37,360 bases of DNA from Pseudomonadota bacterium (GCA_021845865.1 JAJZVC010000028.1:1-37360); one strand, 5' to 3'. Shown: positions 1 to 8,275, counted from the stretch's first letter. The notes: generated from the sequence alone by a model not told the origin. A program made the numbers and translations.

Positions 1-83
1 CGCAAAATAGCGGACCAATTCCCGGAATTTGGCCTCAGAAATTTTTGAACGATTAACGTACCTGTTTTTTAGCGACATAACAT

Positions 84-107
84 AAGGTTAGCATCTCGAT
101 TAACCTT
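84..107. terminator. Possible hairpin downstream of the chemotaxis receptor gene
   Basis: A perfect 7-bp stem (AAGGTTA at 84-90 pairing with TAACCTT at 101-107) encloses a 10-nt loop, 27 nt past the stop codon of the minus-strand chemotaxis receptor gene. There is no clean T-run directly after it on the minus strand, so a terminator role is only a guess. The rest of positions 1-133 is AT-richer than the neighbourhood and shows no convincing gene. Confidence 0.3.
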
Positions 108-133
108 CTGTTCTAGTCATGACCCTTCCAAAT

Positions 134-1771
134 TCAAACCCTGAACCGCGCCACCGCCTCCTTCTGCTGCCGCGACAATTCCCTTAAGTGATCCACCGCT
201 TCCGTCAGCCCGCCGATGGCGGCGCGGTTTTCCTCGGCCATGGCGACGATTCTTTCCACGTTGCCAGCGATGTCCCGGCTGGCGGCGTTCTGTTCCCTCG
301 TGGCGTCGGCGATTTCGCCCACGCTCAGGGCGGTCTTGCGGGCGCCCTGGTCGATGGTGGTGAGGGAGGCGGTGGTGCGCCCCACCAGTTGGACGCCCTG
401 GCCCACCTTGGCGCTCCCTTCCTCCATGGCGGCGACGGCGTGGCGGGTGTCGCTCTGGATGCCGGCGATCATGTTCTCGATTTCGCTGGTGGCCTGCTCG
501 GTGCGCTCGGCCAGCTTGCGCACCTCGTCGGCCACCACGGCGAAGCCTCGCCCCTGCTCGCCGGCCCGGGCGGCTTCGATGGCGGCATTGAGGGCGAGGA
601 GGTTGGTGTTGCCGGCCACTTCCTTGATGAGCTGGATGATCTGGCTGATTTCCTGGGCCCGGTGGTTGAGGGCGGAAATCAGGCTGGCGGTTTCGGACAC
701 GGAGGCCGCGATGCCTTCCATTTCCGAGGCGGCTTCGTCGGCCACCTGCTTGCCCTCGTCGCACAGCCGCGCGGCGTTTTCCGAGATGTGGAGGGAGTCC
801 CGGGCATTGCCGGCCACCTGTTCGATGCTGGTGAGCATTTCCTCCACCGCCGCCGCCGTGGCCTCCGCCGCCTCGGACTGGGCTTGGGAGCGTTTTTCCA
901 CCTGGGCGGCGATCTGGGCGAGCTGCTCCGCTTCCGCCGCCAGGGTGGCGGTGTTGCCCGTGACGCCGGAAACGGTGTCGCGCAGGCTGGAGAGGGTGGT
1001 CTCCAGGTGCCGGGCGGTTGCTCCTAGCTCGTTCTGGTGGTGGTAATCCACCCGGGCGCTGAGGTCGCCGGCGGCTGCCCGTTCCAGGGCTTCCTTCAGG
1101 GTGTGGATGCCCAGGGTCATGCTGCGGGCCAGCAGCACGGACATGACGGTGGCGGCGATGCCGGCCAGGGCGCCGGCGAGGAGGGTGCCCAGCACCAGGT
1201 AGCGCATGCGGTCGCCGCCTTCGGCGGCCTGGGCGTAGGTGGCCTCCACGTTGCGTTCCTGGAGCTTGACCAGTTTCAGCACGGGGCCCAGGACGTTCTT
1301 TTCCACCTTCGGCCAGTCGTCGTCCAGGGTGGAGCGGGTGGCGATCTTGTCGGCGGAGGCGTAGGCGGTTTCGAGGAACTTGTATACCGGCTCCATGGCG
1401 CCCATCTGCTGGTCAACGGTGGCCACCAACTGCTGTTCTTCGTCCGTCAGGCGGCCGGCCTTCTGCTGCTTGAAGCGCTGCCATGCCTGGGGCAGCTTTT
1501 CCTTCACCTCGGCCAGTTGGCGGGCGGCGTCGGGGAACTGGACGATGTCGAAGGTGACGGCGGCCATGTTGAACCGGGCGGTTTCCAGCAGCTTGTCGAT
1601 TTCCATCAGGGTGGAGGCGGGGACCACGGAGCGCTGGTAGACGGTTTCCAATGCGGTGTCGTTCTGGTGCAGGGCATAAAGGTTCTCGCCGGCGAGGAGG
1701 GTGACGACGGCGGCCCATAACAGGCTGGCAGCCAGCAGGCTGCCGCGGATGCCTAGGTTGGGGATTTTCAT
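134..1771 (-). CDS. Methyl-accepting chemotaxis protein
   Basis: Inner-membrane chemoreceptor that signals to CheA/CheW. In the 545-residue reading there is an N-terminal membrane segment (about residues 10-32), a mainly helical periplasmic region typical of the four-helix-bundle sensor, a second membrane segment (about 190-213), a HAMP domain and a long cytoplasmic signalling coiled coil. The conserved hairpin tip ([18 protein letters not shown], followed by [19 protein letters not shown]) is plain. The protein ends in RFRV, with no C-terminal CheR/CheB-binding pentapeptide. The ATG at 1771 is preferred over an upstream GTG at 1828 because the latter adds 19 residues that look untypical and would begin inside a palindrome. 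It follows moaA on the same strand with a 115-bp gap, so it probably has its own promoter. The ligand cannot be told from the sequence. Confidence 0.93.
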   Translation of the reverse strand: MKIPNLGIRGSLLAASLLWAAVVTLLAGENLYALHQNDTALETVYQRSVVPASTLMEIDKLLETARFNMAAVTFDIVQFPDAARQLAEVKEKLPQAWQRFKQQKAGRLTDEEQQLVATVDQQMGAMEPVYKFLETAYASADKIATRSTLDDDWPKVEKNVLGPVLKLVKLQERNVEATYAQAAEGGDRMRYLVLGTLLAGALAGIAATVMSVLLARSMTLGIHTLKEALERAAAGDLSARVDYHHQNELGATARHLETTLSSLRDTVSGVTGNTATLAAEAEQLAQIAAQVEKRSQAQSEAAEATAAAVEEMLTSIEQVAGNARDSLHISENAARLCDEGKQVADEAASEMEGIAASVSETASLISALNHRAQEISQIIQLIKEVAGNTNLLALNAAIEAARAGEQGRGFAVVADEVRKLAERTEQATSEIENMIAGIQSDTRHAVAAMEEGSAKVGQGVQLVGRTTASLTTIDQGARKTALSVGEIADATREQNAASRDIAGNVERIVAMAEENRAAIGGLTEAVDHLRELSRQQKEAVARFRV

Positions 1772-1797
1772 GGTTGTTAGCGTGCTTTTCCAAAAGT

Positions 1798-1825
1798 GTG
1801 AAATACGTAAGGTTACGTATTCCAC
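1798..1825. promoter_or_regulatory. Near-perfect palindrome upstream of the chemotaxis receptor gene
   Basis: Two 9-bp arms, AATACGTAA (1802-1810) and TTACGTATT (1813-1821), are perfect inverted repeats around a GG centre. After one mismatch the symmetry continues for three more pairs (GTG at 1798-1800 with CAC at 1823-1825). It lies 26 bp upstream of the preferred ATG of the chemoreceptor gene, where a repressor or activator dimer would bind. I do not recognise the regulator; it does not match the FNR/CRP consensus. Confidence 0.5.
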
Positions 1826-1886
1826 CACCGCGCCGTTACCGATTTATGACGTCAAGGGGAAATGCAGCGGGGAGGGGAGAAAAGGG

Positions 1887-2873
1887 TCAGCCGCCGGTCT
1901 TGGCCATGATGCGCACCACCTTCTCCGGGGCCTCCCGGAACTCGTGGCGCTGGGGCTTGAGCTCGATGGCGGCGCGGATGGCGCTGGCCAGGTCGTCGTC
2001 GCTGGCGCCCCCGCGCAGCAGGGGCTTGAAATCGAAGCTTTCGTCCTGTCCCAGGCACAGGTAGAGCACGCCGTCCACGGACAGGCGCACCCGGTTGCAG
2101 GTGTCGCAGAAGTGCTGGGAGAGGGGGGTGATGAAGCCGATGCTGAAGCCGCCGTCCGGGCTCTTCATGTAGCGGGCCGGGCCGCCGCCGGGCAGGACGC
2201 CGTCCACCAGGCCGAAGCGGTCCCGCAGGCGGGCCTTGACCGGCTGGAGGTCGAGGAAGCCGGCGCCGCGTCCCGTTTCCCCCATGGGCATGGTCTCGAT
2301 CAGGCGCAGGACGAAGCCGTGCTCGATGCAGAAGGCCACCATGCCGTCGATCTCGTCGTCGTTCACCCCGGCCATGGCCACCATGTTGAGCTTGATCGGG
2401 GCGAAGCCCTCGTCCTTGGCCGCCATCAGGCCGGCTAGCACGTCGTCCAGGCAATCCCGGCCGGTGATGGCCGCCATGCGCTCGGGGCGCAGGGAATCCA
2501 GGCTGACGTTGAGGCGGCTCACGCCGGCGTCCTTCAGGGCGCGGGCGTGGACCGCGAGGCGGGTGGCGTTGGTGGACAGGGACAGGTCCTCCACGCCGGG
2601 CAGGGCGGCGAGGCGGCCAGCCAAGCCGGGCAGGTCCTTGCGGGTGAGGGGCTCGCCGCCGGTGAGGCGGAAGCGGGAGACGCCGAGGCGGGCGAACACG
2701 CCCACCAGCCGTTCCATCTCGCTGGCGGTAAGCCAGTGGTCCGGCTCCTCGAAGCCCTTGAAGTGCTCCGGGATGCAGTAGGCGCAGCGCAGATCGCAAC
2801 GGTCCGTGACGGAGACGCGCAGGTACTGGATCGTCCTGCCGAATCGGTCTTGCAAGGTTGGAGCATGCGCCAT
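1887..2873 (-). CDS. moaA: GTP 3',8-cyclase MoaA (molybdenum cofactor synthesis)
   Basis: Radical-SAM enzyme that converts GTP to 3',8-cyclo-dihydro-GTP, the first step of molybdopterin synthesis in the cytoplasm. The 328-residue protein has the SAM-cluster motif C-x3-C-x2-C (Cys26, Cys30, Cys33 in TDRCDLRCAYC), the LTGGEPL motif, a C-terminal second cluster motif (FCDTCNRVRLS followed by a further Cys in YLCLG) and the functional Gly-Gly tail (AKTGG). Length is normal for the family. The ATG at 2873 is chosen because the residues before it in an extended reading are not MoaA-like and the sequence after it (DRFGRTIQYLRVSVTDRC) begins where MoaA proteins begin. It lies downstream of the mod genes on the same strand but has a good promoter of its own. 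Confidence 0.97.
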   Translation of the reverse strand: MAHAPTLQDRFGRTIQYLRVSVTDRCDLRCAYCIPEHFKGFEEPDHWLTASEMERLVGVFARLGVSRFRLTGGEPLTRKDLPGLAGRLAALPGVEDLSLSTNATRLAVHARALKDAGVSRLNVSLDSLRPERMAAITGRDCLDDVLAGLMAAKDEGFAPIKLNMVAMAGVNDDEIDGMVAFCIEHGFVLRLIETMPMGETGRGAGFLDLQPVKARLRDRFGLVDGVLPGGGPARYMKSPDGGFSIGFITPLSQHFCDTCNRVRLSVDGVLYLCLGQDESFDFKPLLRGGASDDDLASAIRAAIELKPQRHEFREAPEKVVRIMAKTGG

Positions 2874-2904
2874 GATTACCGCGGTTCCTGAAGAAGTTGG
2901 GCGA

Positions 2905-2933
2905 ATTTTAGTCCAGGGCCAAGGGGCGGACAA
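2905..2933 (-). promoter_or_regulatory. Predicted sigma-70 promoter of moaA
   Basis: Read on the minus strand, TTGTCC (2933-2928) and TAAAAT (2910-2905) are separated by 17 bp. Transcription would begin near 2898, about 25 nt before the moaA ATG. This would let moaA be expressed apart from the mod genes. Confidence 0.5.
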
Positions 2934-2981
2934 TTATCCGTTCGGAGTAGGACCGGGGAAGCTCGGCTTAGTTCTGAGGAA

Positions 2982-3338
2982 CTAGGGCTGGCATGGCGCG
3001 GCGTCAACAATGGCATAGCGTGGCGCGGCCAAGCGCCGGCCACAGTGGCCCTCCTCGCCCCCCGCCTCGTAGCGCCGCACCAGCCAGCGGCCGTTTGCCA
3101 AGCGCCAGGCGATGACTTCCTCGTAATAGGTTTCGCTTTCCTGGAAGCAGTCCTCGTCGTCCAGCCAGGGGGCGGTGCGGGAGTAGGCGTGGCGGTAGTA
3201 GCACATGCAGCCGCTGGCGTCGAAACCGCGAAATTTCCGCGCCGAGGCCATGTCGTCCTCGAAGCGCTCGAAGCTGAAGGGGGCGATGACGGCGGCAGCG
3301 TATTGTTCCGGCAGGCCTTTGTTCCAATCGATGCGCAT
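2982..3338 (-). CDS. Small protein of unknown function between modC and moaA
   Basis: I do not recognise this 118-residue protein. It is soluble, without signal peptide or membrane segment, and rich in aromatic and acidic residues. Five cysteines are scattered (GCMCYY near residues 44-46, EDCFQE, GHCGRR, APCQP), not in a clear zinc-ribbon spacing. The start is supported by a GGAG Shine-Dalgarno sequence about 7 nt upstream of the ATG. It begins 19 bp after modC ends on the same strand, so it is probably the last gene of the mod operon and may have a role in molybdenum homeostasis or cofactor use. That role is inference from position alone. A small hairpin (TAGTTC/GAACTA, 2969-2984) overlaps its stop codon. 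Confidence 0.7.
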   Translation of the reverse strand: MRIDWNKGLPEQYAAAVIAPFSFERFEDDMASARKFRGFDASGCMCYYRHAYSRTAPWLDDEDCFQESETYYEEVIAWRLANGRWLVRRYEAGGEEGHCGRRLAAPRYAIVDAAPCQP

Positions 3339-3357
3339 GGCGGCTCCCTTCGGATTT

Positions 3358-4422
3358 TCAGAGGACGGAAACGGCTTTCACTTGGGCGAAAACCCGCTTG
3401 CCCGGCGCGAGGCCGAGGAGGGCGGCGGATTTGCCGGAGACCTGGGCCAGCAGGGGCGTGCCGCCGAGGGACAGGCGCGCCAGGGTGCGGCCAGCGCTTT
3501 CCGGGGCGGTTTCCACCACTTCCGCCGGCAGGATGTTGAGGATGCTGGTCTGCTCGGGCCGTACCAGGGCGAGGCTCACGTCCCGAGCCAGGATGCGGGC
3601 TCTTGCCGGCGTGCCGATGGGCTCGGCGTGGTTGGGCACCCACAGGGCGCCGCCGGGGAAATCCAGGCGGGTGAGGTGGTAAGCGCCGTCGTGTTCGCCC
3701 ACCGTGGCTTCCACCACCACGCCGGCCTCGCCGCCATGGGCGGTGGAGAGATCGAGGCGAGCCATCATCTCCGCCACCGGGCCCACCGCCGTGGCGCGGC
3801 CGTTTTCCAGCAGCACCAGGGTATCCGCCAGCCGCGCCACTTCGTCCGGGGAGTGGCTGACGTAGAGCACGGGAATCGACAGTTCCCGGTGCAGGCGCTC
3901 CAGGTAGGGCAGGATTTCCGCCTTGCGCTGGGGGTCCAGGGCCGCCAGGGGCTCGTCCATCAGCAGCAGGCGGGGGCTGGTGAACAGGGCGCGGGCGATG
4001 CCCACCCGCTGACGCTCGCCGCCGGAGAGCCGGTCGGGCTTGCGGCTCAGCAGATGGCCGATGCCCAGCAACTCGATCACGTGGTCCGTGTCCACCTGGC
4101 GGGCGGCGGCTGGCACCCTTTTGAGGCCGAAGGCCAGGTTCTGTTCCACCGTCAGGTGGGGGAACAGGCTCGCCTCCTGGAACACATAGCCCAGGGGGCG
4201 GCGGTGGGTGGGGAGGAACAGCTGGCCGTCCTGCCAGGCGTCGCCGTTGACCGACAGAAAACCGCCGTGAACCCGCTCCAGCCCCGCCACGCAGCGCAGC
4301 AAGGTGGTCTTGCCCGAACCCGAGGGGCCGAACAGGGCGGTGACGCCTTGCCCCGGAAGTTCCAGGTCCACGTCCAGGGAAAACCCCGCGTGTTTGAGAT
4401 GAAAACGGGCGTGGATGCTCAT
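3358..4422 (-). CDS. modC: Molybdate ABC transporter ATP-binding protein ModC
   Basis: Cytoplasmic ATPase of the ModABC molybdate importer. In 354 residues it shows Walker A (GPSGSGKT, 32-39), the ABC signature LSGGERQ starting at 132, Walker B (LLLMDEP, Asp156-Glu157) and a C-terminal TOBE/Mop domain (roughly 285-354) that binds oxyanion and is typical of ModC. The start codon overlaps the stop of modB by four bases (ATGA at 4419-4422), which fixes the start and implies translational coupling. The family assignment follows from the mod context and the C-terminal Mop domain. Tungstate may also be carried, as in most Mod systems. Confidence 0.96.
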   Translation of the reverse strand: MSIHARFHLKHAGFSLDVDLELPGQGVTALFGPSGSGKTTLLRCVAGLERVHGGFLSVNGDAWQDGQLFLPTHRRPLGYVFQEASLFPHLTVEQNLAFGLKRVPAAARQVDTDHVIELLGIGHLLSRKPDRLSGGERQRVGIARALFTSPRLLLMDEPLAALDPQRKAEILPYLERLHRELSIPVLYVSHSPDEVARLADTLVLLENGRATAVGPVAEMMARLDLSTAHGGEAGVVVEATVGEHDGAYHLTRLDFPGGALWVPNHAEPIGTPARARILARDVSLALVRPEQTSILNILPAEVVETAPESAGRTLARLSLGGTPLLAQVSGKSAALLGLAPGKRVFAQVKAVSVL

Positions 4423-5096
4423 GGGTGCACCACCAGGTAGCGCCGGTTGAGGGTATAAACGGTCAGCAGCAGGAGGAAGGACGCCGCCAGCAGGCCTCCA
4501 GCCAGCACGTGGGCGGAGGCGTAATCCATGGCTTCGGCATGGTCGTAGATGGCGATGGAGAGCACCCGGGTCTCGCCGGGGATGTTGCCCCCCACCATCA
4601 GCACCACGCCGAATTCCCCCACTGTGTGGGCGAAGGTGAGGGTGCAGGCGGTGAGGAAGCCGCGCCGGGCCAGGGGCAGCACCACGTTGAAGAAGGTGTC
4701 CCACGGGCCGGCCCGCAGGGTGGCGGCGGCCTCCAGGGGGCGGGAGCCGATGGCGGCGAAGGTGTCCTTGAGGGGCTGGACCATGAAGGGCATGGAGTAG
4801 AGCGTCGAGGCGACCACCAGGCCCCAGAAGGTGAACGCCAGATGATGCCACCCCATCGCTTGCAGCATGCCGCCCACCGGCCCCTTGGGGCCTAAGGCCA
4901 CCAGCATGTAAAAGCCCAGCACGGTGGGCGGCAGCACCAGGGGCAGCGCTACCACGGCTTCTATCGCCGAGGCGAAGCGCAGCCGGGTGCGCGCCAGCCA
5001 CCAGGCCAGGGGCGTGCCCAGGAGCAGCAGCGCCAGGGTAGTGGTGCCGGAGAGGGCGAGCGTGACCTTGAGGGCCAGCCAGTCGGCTTCGGACAT
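4419..5096 (-). CDS. modB: Molybdate ABC transporter permease ModB
   Basis: Inner-membrane permease of the molybdate importer. The 225-residue protein has about five hydrophobic segments and opens with a helix of the kind seen in ModB. The ModB stretch [15 protein letters not shown] and the cytoplasmic EAA loop ([16 protein letters not shown]), which contacts ModC, are both present. Length matches the family. A purine-rich Shine-Dalgarno (GAGGAAAAG) lies just upstream of the ATG and overlaps the end of modA, with only 2 bp between the genes. It overlaps modC by four bases. Confidence 0.96.
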   Translation of the reverse strand: MSEADWLALKVTLALSGTTTLALLLLGTPLAWWLARTRLRFASAIEAVVALPLVLPPTVLGFYMLVALGPKGPVGGMLQAMGWHHLAFTFWGLVVASTLYSMPFMVQPLKDTFAAIGSRPLEAAATLRAGPWDTFFNVVLPLARRGFLTACTLTFAHTVGEFGVVLMVGGNIPGETRVLSIAIYDHAEAMDYASAHVLAGGLLAASFLLLLTVYTLNRRYLVVHP

Positions 5097-5098
5097 TT

Positions 5099-5875
5099 TT
5101 ACTTTTCCTCCTCGCCAGGCAGCACGAAGCCGTAGCGGCGCATCACGGCGCGGGCGGCGGGCTGCTCCATGTAGTGGGCAAAGGCTTTCGCCAGGGGGTT
5201 GTTCTTGGCGCGAGCGGTGACGACGTAGCCTTGTTCCAGCGGCTGGTGCCAGTTGGCGGGGATCAGTGTCCAGGCGCCCTTGTTGGCCAGGGCCGGGCTT
5301 TTCACCAGGGACAGGGCCACGATGCCCGCTTCCGCCGCGCCGCTATCCACGAACTGGGCGGTGTGGGCGATGTTTTCCCCCAGCACCAGCTTCGGTTTCA
5401 TGGCTTCCCACGCGCCCTCGTGCTCCAGCGCCTCCTGGGCGCGGCGGCCATAGGGGGCGTGGTCGGGATTCGCGATGGCGAACTTGCGGATGGCCGGGCT
5501 GGACGGCAGGGATTTCAACGGCAGCTTGGCCAGTTCCGGCTTAGGGCTCCACAGCACGATGCGCCCGACGGCATAGGGCTTGGCGGTTCCAGCCGCCAGC
5601 CCCATTTTTTCCAGTTCCTTGGGGTAGGCGATGTCGGCGGAAAAGAAGAGGTCGAAGGGGGCGCCGTTCTGGATCTGGGTGTGGAATTTGCCCGAGGAGC
5701 CGTAAACGACTTCCACCTTGTCGCCGGGATGGGCGGCACGGAAGGCGTCGGCGATTTCCGCCATGGCGTATTTCAGGTCGGCGGCGGCGGCGATGGTGAG
5801 TTCGCCTGCTTTTGCGGAAAACGCGAGGCATGCAAGCAACATCGCTGCGGCGAGTGAGCGGAACAGGGATTTCAT
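5099..5875 (-). CDS. modA: Molybdate-binding periplasmic protein ModA (copy 1)
   Basis: Periplasmic molybdate/tungstate-binding protein that delivers oxyanion to ModBC. The 258-residue precursor has a signal peptide ([20 protein letters not shown], cleaved near AKA-GE) and then the family's opening strand [13 protein letters not shown]. The anion-site segments [11 protein letters not shown] and [11 protein letters not shown] and the late [12 protein letters not shown] stretch are typical of ModA. The start is chosen at the signal peptide; a longer reading adds unrelated residues. It lies directly upstream of modB. A second, clearly different modA-like gene precedes it by 20 bp. Confidence 0.95.
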   Translation of the reverse strand: MKSLFRSLAAAMLLACLAFSAKAGELTIAAAADLKYAMAEIADAFRAAHPGDKVEVVYGSSGKFHTQIQNGAPFDLFFSADIAYPKELEKMGLAAGTAKPYAVGRIVLWSPKPELAKLPLKSLPSSPAIRKFAIANPDHAPYGRRAQEALEHEGAWEAMKPKLVLGENIAHTAQFVDSGAAEAGIVALSLVKSPALANKGAWTLIPANWHQPLEQGYVVTARAKNNPLAKAFAHYMEQPAARAVMRRYGFVLPGEEEK

Positions 5876-5895
5876 GGGGGGTGTTCTCCAAGAGG

Positions 5896-6648
5896 TTAGG
5901 GAAGGTCGTAGCCGTAAGACCGGATGATGGCCTTGGCCTTGGGGGTTTTCAGGTAATTGGCGAGGGCGAGGGCGGCAGGGTTTCCCTTGCCTTTTGCCAG
6001 CACGATCACGTCCTGGCGAATCAGGGGATAGAGTTCCTGAGGCACTATCCAGCCGGAGCCGGAAGCGAACTCCGCGCCGTCCTTGCCGAGTACCTGGGAG
6101 TAGGCGACAAAGCCGAGCTCCGCGGTGCCGGACGAGACGAACATATGGGCCTGGGTAATGTTTTCCGCCTGAACAAACTTGGGTTCCAGTTGGGGGAGCG
6201 CCTTCAAGCGCTTCATGACCTCCATTCCGGCGGCGCCGTAAACCGCGAGCTTGGGGTTGGCCAGGGCCAGATGCTGGAAATTGCCCTGCCTGAGCACGTC
6301 CCCTTTGGCGTCGACAAAACCTTCCTTGGCGCTCCACAACGCTAATTTGCCGATGGCGTAGGTATAGCGGCTTTCGCCGAGGGCCATGCCATCGCTTGTC
6401 AGCTTCAGCGGCGTGTCCTGGTCGGCGGAAACCAGCACCTCAAAAGGAGCGCCGTTATGGATTTGGGCATAAAACTTTCCCACCGTGCCGAAGGAGAGGC
6501 TAAGCTTGTGACCCGTTTCACGTTCAAACTCAGCGGCAATCTTGTTCATCGGTGCCATGAAGTTGGCGGCCACGGCTACCTGCGCCTCACCGGCCATGGC
6601 CGGCAGGGAGGCGAACAGGGAAAAAAGAAAAATGGCGAATCGTTTCAT
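5896..6648 (-). CDS. Second ModA-family periplasmic oxyanion-binding protein
   Basis: A 250-residue secreted solute-binding protein with a signal peptide (MKRFAIFLFSLFASLPAMAG). It is clearly related to the neighbouring ModA: AVAANFMAPMNKIAAEFE aligns with [33 protein letters not shown] with [16 protein letters not shown], and SSGTAELGFVAYS with [12 protein letters not shown]. Identity over the rest is limited, so this is an old duplication or a separately acquired paralogue rather than a recent copy. It has no permease or ATPase of its own, so the two binding proteins probably share ModBC. A different affinity, or preference for tungstate or another oxyanion, is possible but not shown by the sequence. 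Confidence 0.9.
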   Translation of the reverse strand: MKRFAIFLFSLFASLPAMAGEAQVAVAANFMAPMNKIAAEFERETGHKLSLSFGTVGKFYAQIHNGAPFEVLVSADQDTPLKLTSDGMALGESRYTYAIGKLALWSAKEGFVDAKGDVLRQGNFQHLALANPKLAVYGAAGMEVMKRLKALPQLEPKFVQAENITQAHMFVSSGTAELGFVAYSQVLGKDGAEFASGSGWIVPQELYPLIRQDVIVLAKGKGNPAALALANYLKTPKAKAIIRSYGYDLP

Positions 6649-6678
6649 GAGTCCTCCCAGAAGCTGGTTATCCGACGC

Positions 6679-7107
6679 TCAGTCCTTGACGCCGAGGATC
6701 ACGCTGCTGGCCTTGAACAGGGCGCAGGCGCGAACCACTTCCTTGAGGCCGAGGCCGGCGACGCTCTCGTTGGTAACGATGGCGATCAACTGGCTGCCGC
6801 CGTTCAGGTCGAGGGTGACCTCGCTGTTCACCGCCCCGGTGGTCACTTTGGCTACCGTGCCGTACATCCGGTTGCGGGTGGAAAAGCGCATCTCGCCGTT
6901 TTCCGGGGCGAGGATGACCCAGGAGGCTTTCACCAGGGCGTAGACCTCGGAGCCTGCTTTCAGGCCCAGGTTGGTCACGCTGTCGTGAGTGATGACGGCG
7001 ACGAGCTTGTCGCTCCCGCCCAGGTCGATGTCCACCTCGGCGTTGACGGGGCCGAACTTGACGGCGGAAACGGTGCCTTTGAACTGGTTGCGGGCGCTGG
7101 TCAACAT
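6679..7107 (-). CDS. modG: Molybdate-binding di-Mop protein ModG (molbindin)
   Basis: Cytoplasmic molybdate-binding and storage protein. It has 142 residues made of two tandem Mop/TOBE domains. Repeat 1 begins ARNQFKGTVSAVKFGPVNAEV and repeat 2 STRNRMYGTVAKVTTGAVNSEV; each continues through a V(I/N)xxSVxxLGLK segment to a K-A-S-x-V-I-L end. Length and layout match Azotobacter ModG. The ATG at 7107 is chosen over an upstream start at 7176 because GGAG lies 6-9 nt before it and the Mop fold starts directly afterwards. It is the first gene of the mod operon and is preceded by two ModE-box-like sites. With the short ModE upstream, it suggests that sensing and storage domains, fused in E. coli ModE, are separate proteins here. 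Confidence 0.93.
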   Translation of the reverse strand: MLTSARNQFKGTVSAVKFGPVNAEVDIDLGGSDKLVAVITHDSVTNLGLKAGSEVYALVKASWVILAPENGEMRFSTRNRMYGTVAKVTTGAVNSEVTLDLNGGSQLIAIVTNESVAGLGLKEVVRACALFKASSVILGVKD

Positions 7108-7119
7108 GGTTGCTCCTTT

Positions 7120-7145
7120 ATCTGTATACGGCTGGATATAGCGAT
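7120..7145 (-). promoter_or_regulatory. Candidate ModE box close to the modG start
   Basis: On the minus strand the half-site ATCGCTATAT (7145-7136) matches the left half of the E. coli ModE box exactly (CGCTATAT, N8, ATATAACG). The partner half after an 8-bp spacer, ATACAGAT, is weak (about four of eight positions). It ends 12 bp before the modG ATG, next to the ribosome binding site, so a bound repressor could block transcription or elongation. Confidence 0.5.
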
Positions 7146-7252
7146 GGGGAAAAACCACCCGGATGGTGCTTTGCAAAGGCCGTGCCAGCGGTCGGGTACA
7201 ATACGTGATATTTGTTATTTCAATTGGTTATGCTGTGTACGCCGCGCATGGC

Positions 7253-7276
7253 CGATATATCCGACGGCATATAACG
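7253..7276 (-). promoter_or_regulatory. Candidate ModE box with strong dyad symmetry
   Basis: CGATATAT (7253-7260) and ATATAACG (7269-7276) are separated by 8 bp. The spacing equals that of the E. coli ModE box and one base breaks perfect symmetry. It lies at the expected transcription start of the candidate promoter at 7284-7313, a position suited to repression when molybdate is plentiful. Confidence 0.6.
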
Positions 7277-7283
7277 CTGCACC

Positions 7284-7313
7284 ACTCTAGTGCCGATGCA
7301 CCAGAAAGGTCAA
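7284..7313 (-). promoter_or_regulatory. Candidate sigma-70 promoter of the mod operon
   Basis: On the minus strand TTGACC (7313-7308) and TAGAGT (7289-7284) are 18 bp apart. The predicted start near 7277 coincides with the edge of the better ModE box. The resulting leader before modG would be about 170 nt and holds the second ModE-like site. A nearer promoter is possible, but I saw no clear one. Confidence 0.35.
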
Positions 7314-7321
7314 CCATTGGG

Positions 7322-7699
7322 TCAGTGCGGGTTTTCGGGAGGAGTGGAGGCGAGGTGGCCGTTGAGGAAGGCGAAATCGTCCGCCGCCGCCTCGGCGCAC
7401 TTCTTCAGAATGGAGCGGTAGCGGGCCAGCACTTCCCGGCCCAGGTCGGTGACGCGGGCGCCGCCGCCGCCCTTGCCGCCGGCGGCGGTTTCCACCAGGG
7501 GGGCGTCGAAACACTGGTTCATGGTGTCCACCAGCAGCCAGGCCCGGCGGTAGCTCATGGCCATGCGCTTGGCGGCGGCGGAAATGGAGCCGGTTTCGGC
7601 GATGAGTTCCAGCAGTTCGGCCTTGCCGGGGCCGATGGCGACGGCTTGGCCAAACTGGAGGCGCAGGCGGGGTTTGACGGCGTTCATGATGACGGACAT
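7322..7699 (-). CDS. modE: Short ModE-type molybdate regulator (winged helix-turn-helix only)
   Basis: DNA-binding regulator of the molybdenum block. The 125-residue protein contains the LysR-like winged helix-turn-helix of ModE (IAETGSISAAAKRMAMSYRR followed by AWLLVDTMN), the glycine-rich wing (TAAGGKGGGGARVTDLG) and a dimerisation helix. It lacks the C-terminal Mop domains that bind molybdate in E. coli ModE (about 262 residues). Short ModE proteins of this kind occur in many proteobacteria. It lies upstream of modG on the same strand with a 214-bp gap holding the ModE-like boxes, and is divergent from the DUF302 gene. No clear Shine-Dalgarno precedes the ATG at 7699; an in-frame ATG four codons later is an alternative. 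How it senses molybdate is unclear; ModG is a candidate partner. Confidence 0.9.
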   Translation of the reverse strand: MSVIMNAVKPRLRLQFGQAVAIGPGKAELLELIAETGSISAAAKRMAMSYRRAWLLVDTMNQCFDAPLVETAAGGKGGGGARVTDLGREVLARYRSILKKCAEAAADDFAFLNGHLASTPPENPH

Positions 7700-7765
7700 T
7701 GTAGCCAGGATGGCGGTTGTTTGCTAAGGTTTGGGCCTGGCATGCAATGACGAGGAGAGAGACTG

Positions 7766-8239
7766 ATGAGAAGTGCGGGAAAGTGGCTGCTGTTGGCGTT
7801 TTGCGCGGTTCTGGCGGGCGGCGCCCAGGCGGGCGACCGGGTGACGGTGAAGGTGGGCGCCGAATTCCAGGCCGCCAAGGAGGCGGTGGAAACCGCCATC
7901 GCCAACCGGGGCATGATCGTCAACAACGTATCCCACGTGGGCAACATGCTGGAGCGCACCGGCAAGGAAACCGGCCTCGGGGGCGCCGTCTACGGCACGG
8001 CGGAAGTGCTGGAGTTCTGCAGCGCGGTGGTGTCCCGCAGGATGATGGAAGCCGACCCCCACAACATCGTCTACTGCCCTTATACCGTCGCGGTCTACAC
8101 CCTGCCCGGCGATCCCAAGACTGCCTACATTTCCTACCGCAAGCCGCCCGTGGCCAAGGGCAAGACCGGCGAGGCCCTGAAGGCGGTGGACCAGCTGCTC
8201 CACGGCATCGTCGCCGAGGCCGCCCAGTCCGCCATGTGA
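7766..8239 (+). CDS. Secreted DUF302-family protein
   Basis: A 157-residue precursor with a signal peptide (MRSAGKWLLLAFCAVLAGGA, cleaved before GDR) and one DUF302 domain. Typical family segments are the opening E-T-A-I-A-N-R-G-M helix, FCSAVVSRRMMEADP, NIVYCPYTVAVYTLP and the YRKP stretch near the end. Function is unknown for most members; a relative has been linked to sulfur or redox metabolism, but I cannot assign a role. Two cysteines (in EFCSAV and VYCPY) could form a disulfide or metal site in the periplasm. The ATG has a strong GAGGAGAG Shine-Dalgarno. It ends exactly where the arsR promoter begins, so it is probably not part of the ars operon. Confidence 0.85.
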   Translation: MRSAGKWLLLAFCAVLAGGAQAGDRVTVKVGAEFQAAKEAVETAIANRGMIVNNVSHVGNMLERTGKETGLGGAVYGTAEVLEFCSAVVSRRMMEADPHNIVYCPYTVAVYTLPGDPKTAYISYRKPPVAKGKTGEALKAVDQLLHGIVAEAAQSAM

Positions 8240-8270
8240 TTGGCAATATATTCGTCTTGTCGTATATAAT
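8240..8270 (+). promoter_or_regulatory. Promoter of arsR, implying a leaderless mRNA
   Basis: TTGGCA (8240-8245) and a perfect TATAAT (8265-8270) are 19 bp apart. The -10 box ends five bases before the arsR ATG at 8276, so transcription would begin at or within a base or two of the start codon. The interval holds a partial dyad (ATAT...CG...CG...ATAT, 8247-8268) that could be an ArsR site. No Shine-Dalgarno is possible in such a short leader. Confidence 0.55.
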
Positions 8271-8275
8271 GCGCC

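Noticed and set aside
1772-1828. Longer start of the chemoreceptor at GTG 1828
   Set aside because: The extra 19 residues are atypical and the start would lie in the palindrome; ATG 1771 leads straight into a normal N-terminus.
3205-4440. 411-codon plus-strand frame across modC
   Set aside because: It lies opposite modC, whose ABC motifs are complete, and its low-complexity His/Gln/Gly-rich translation is not protein-like.
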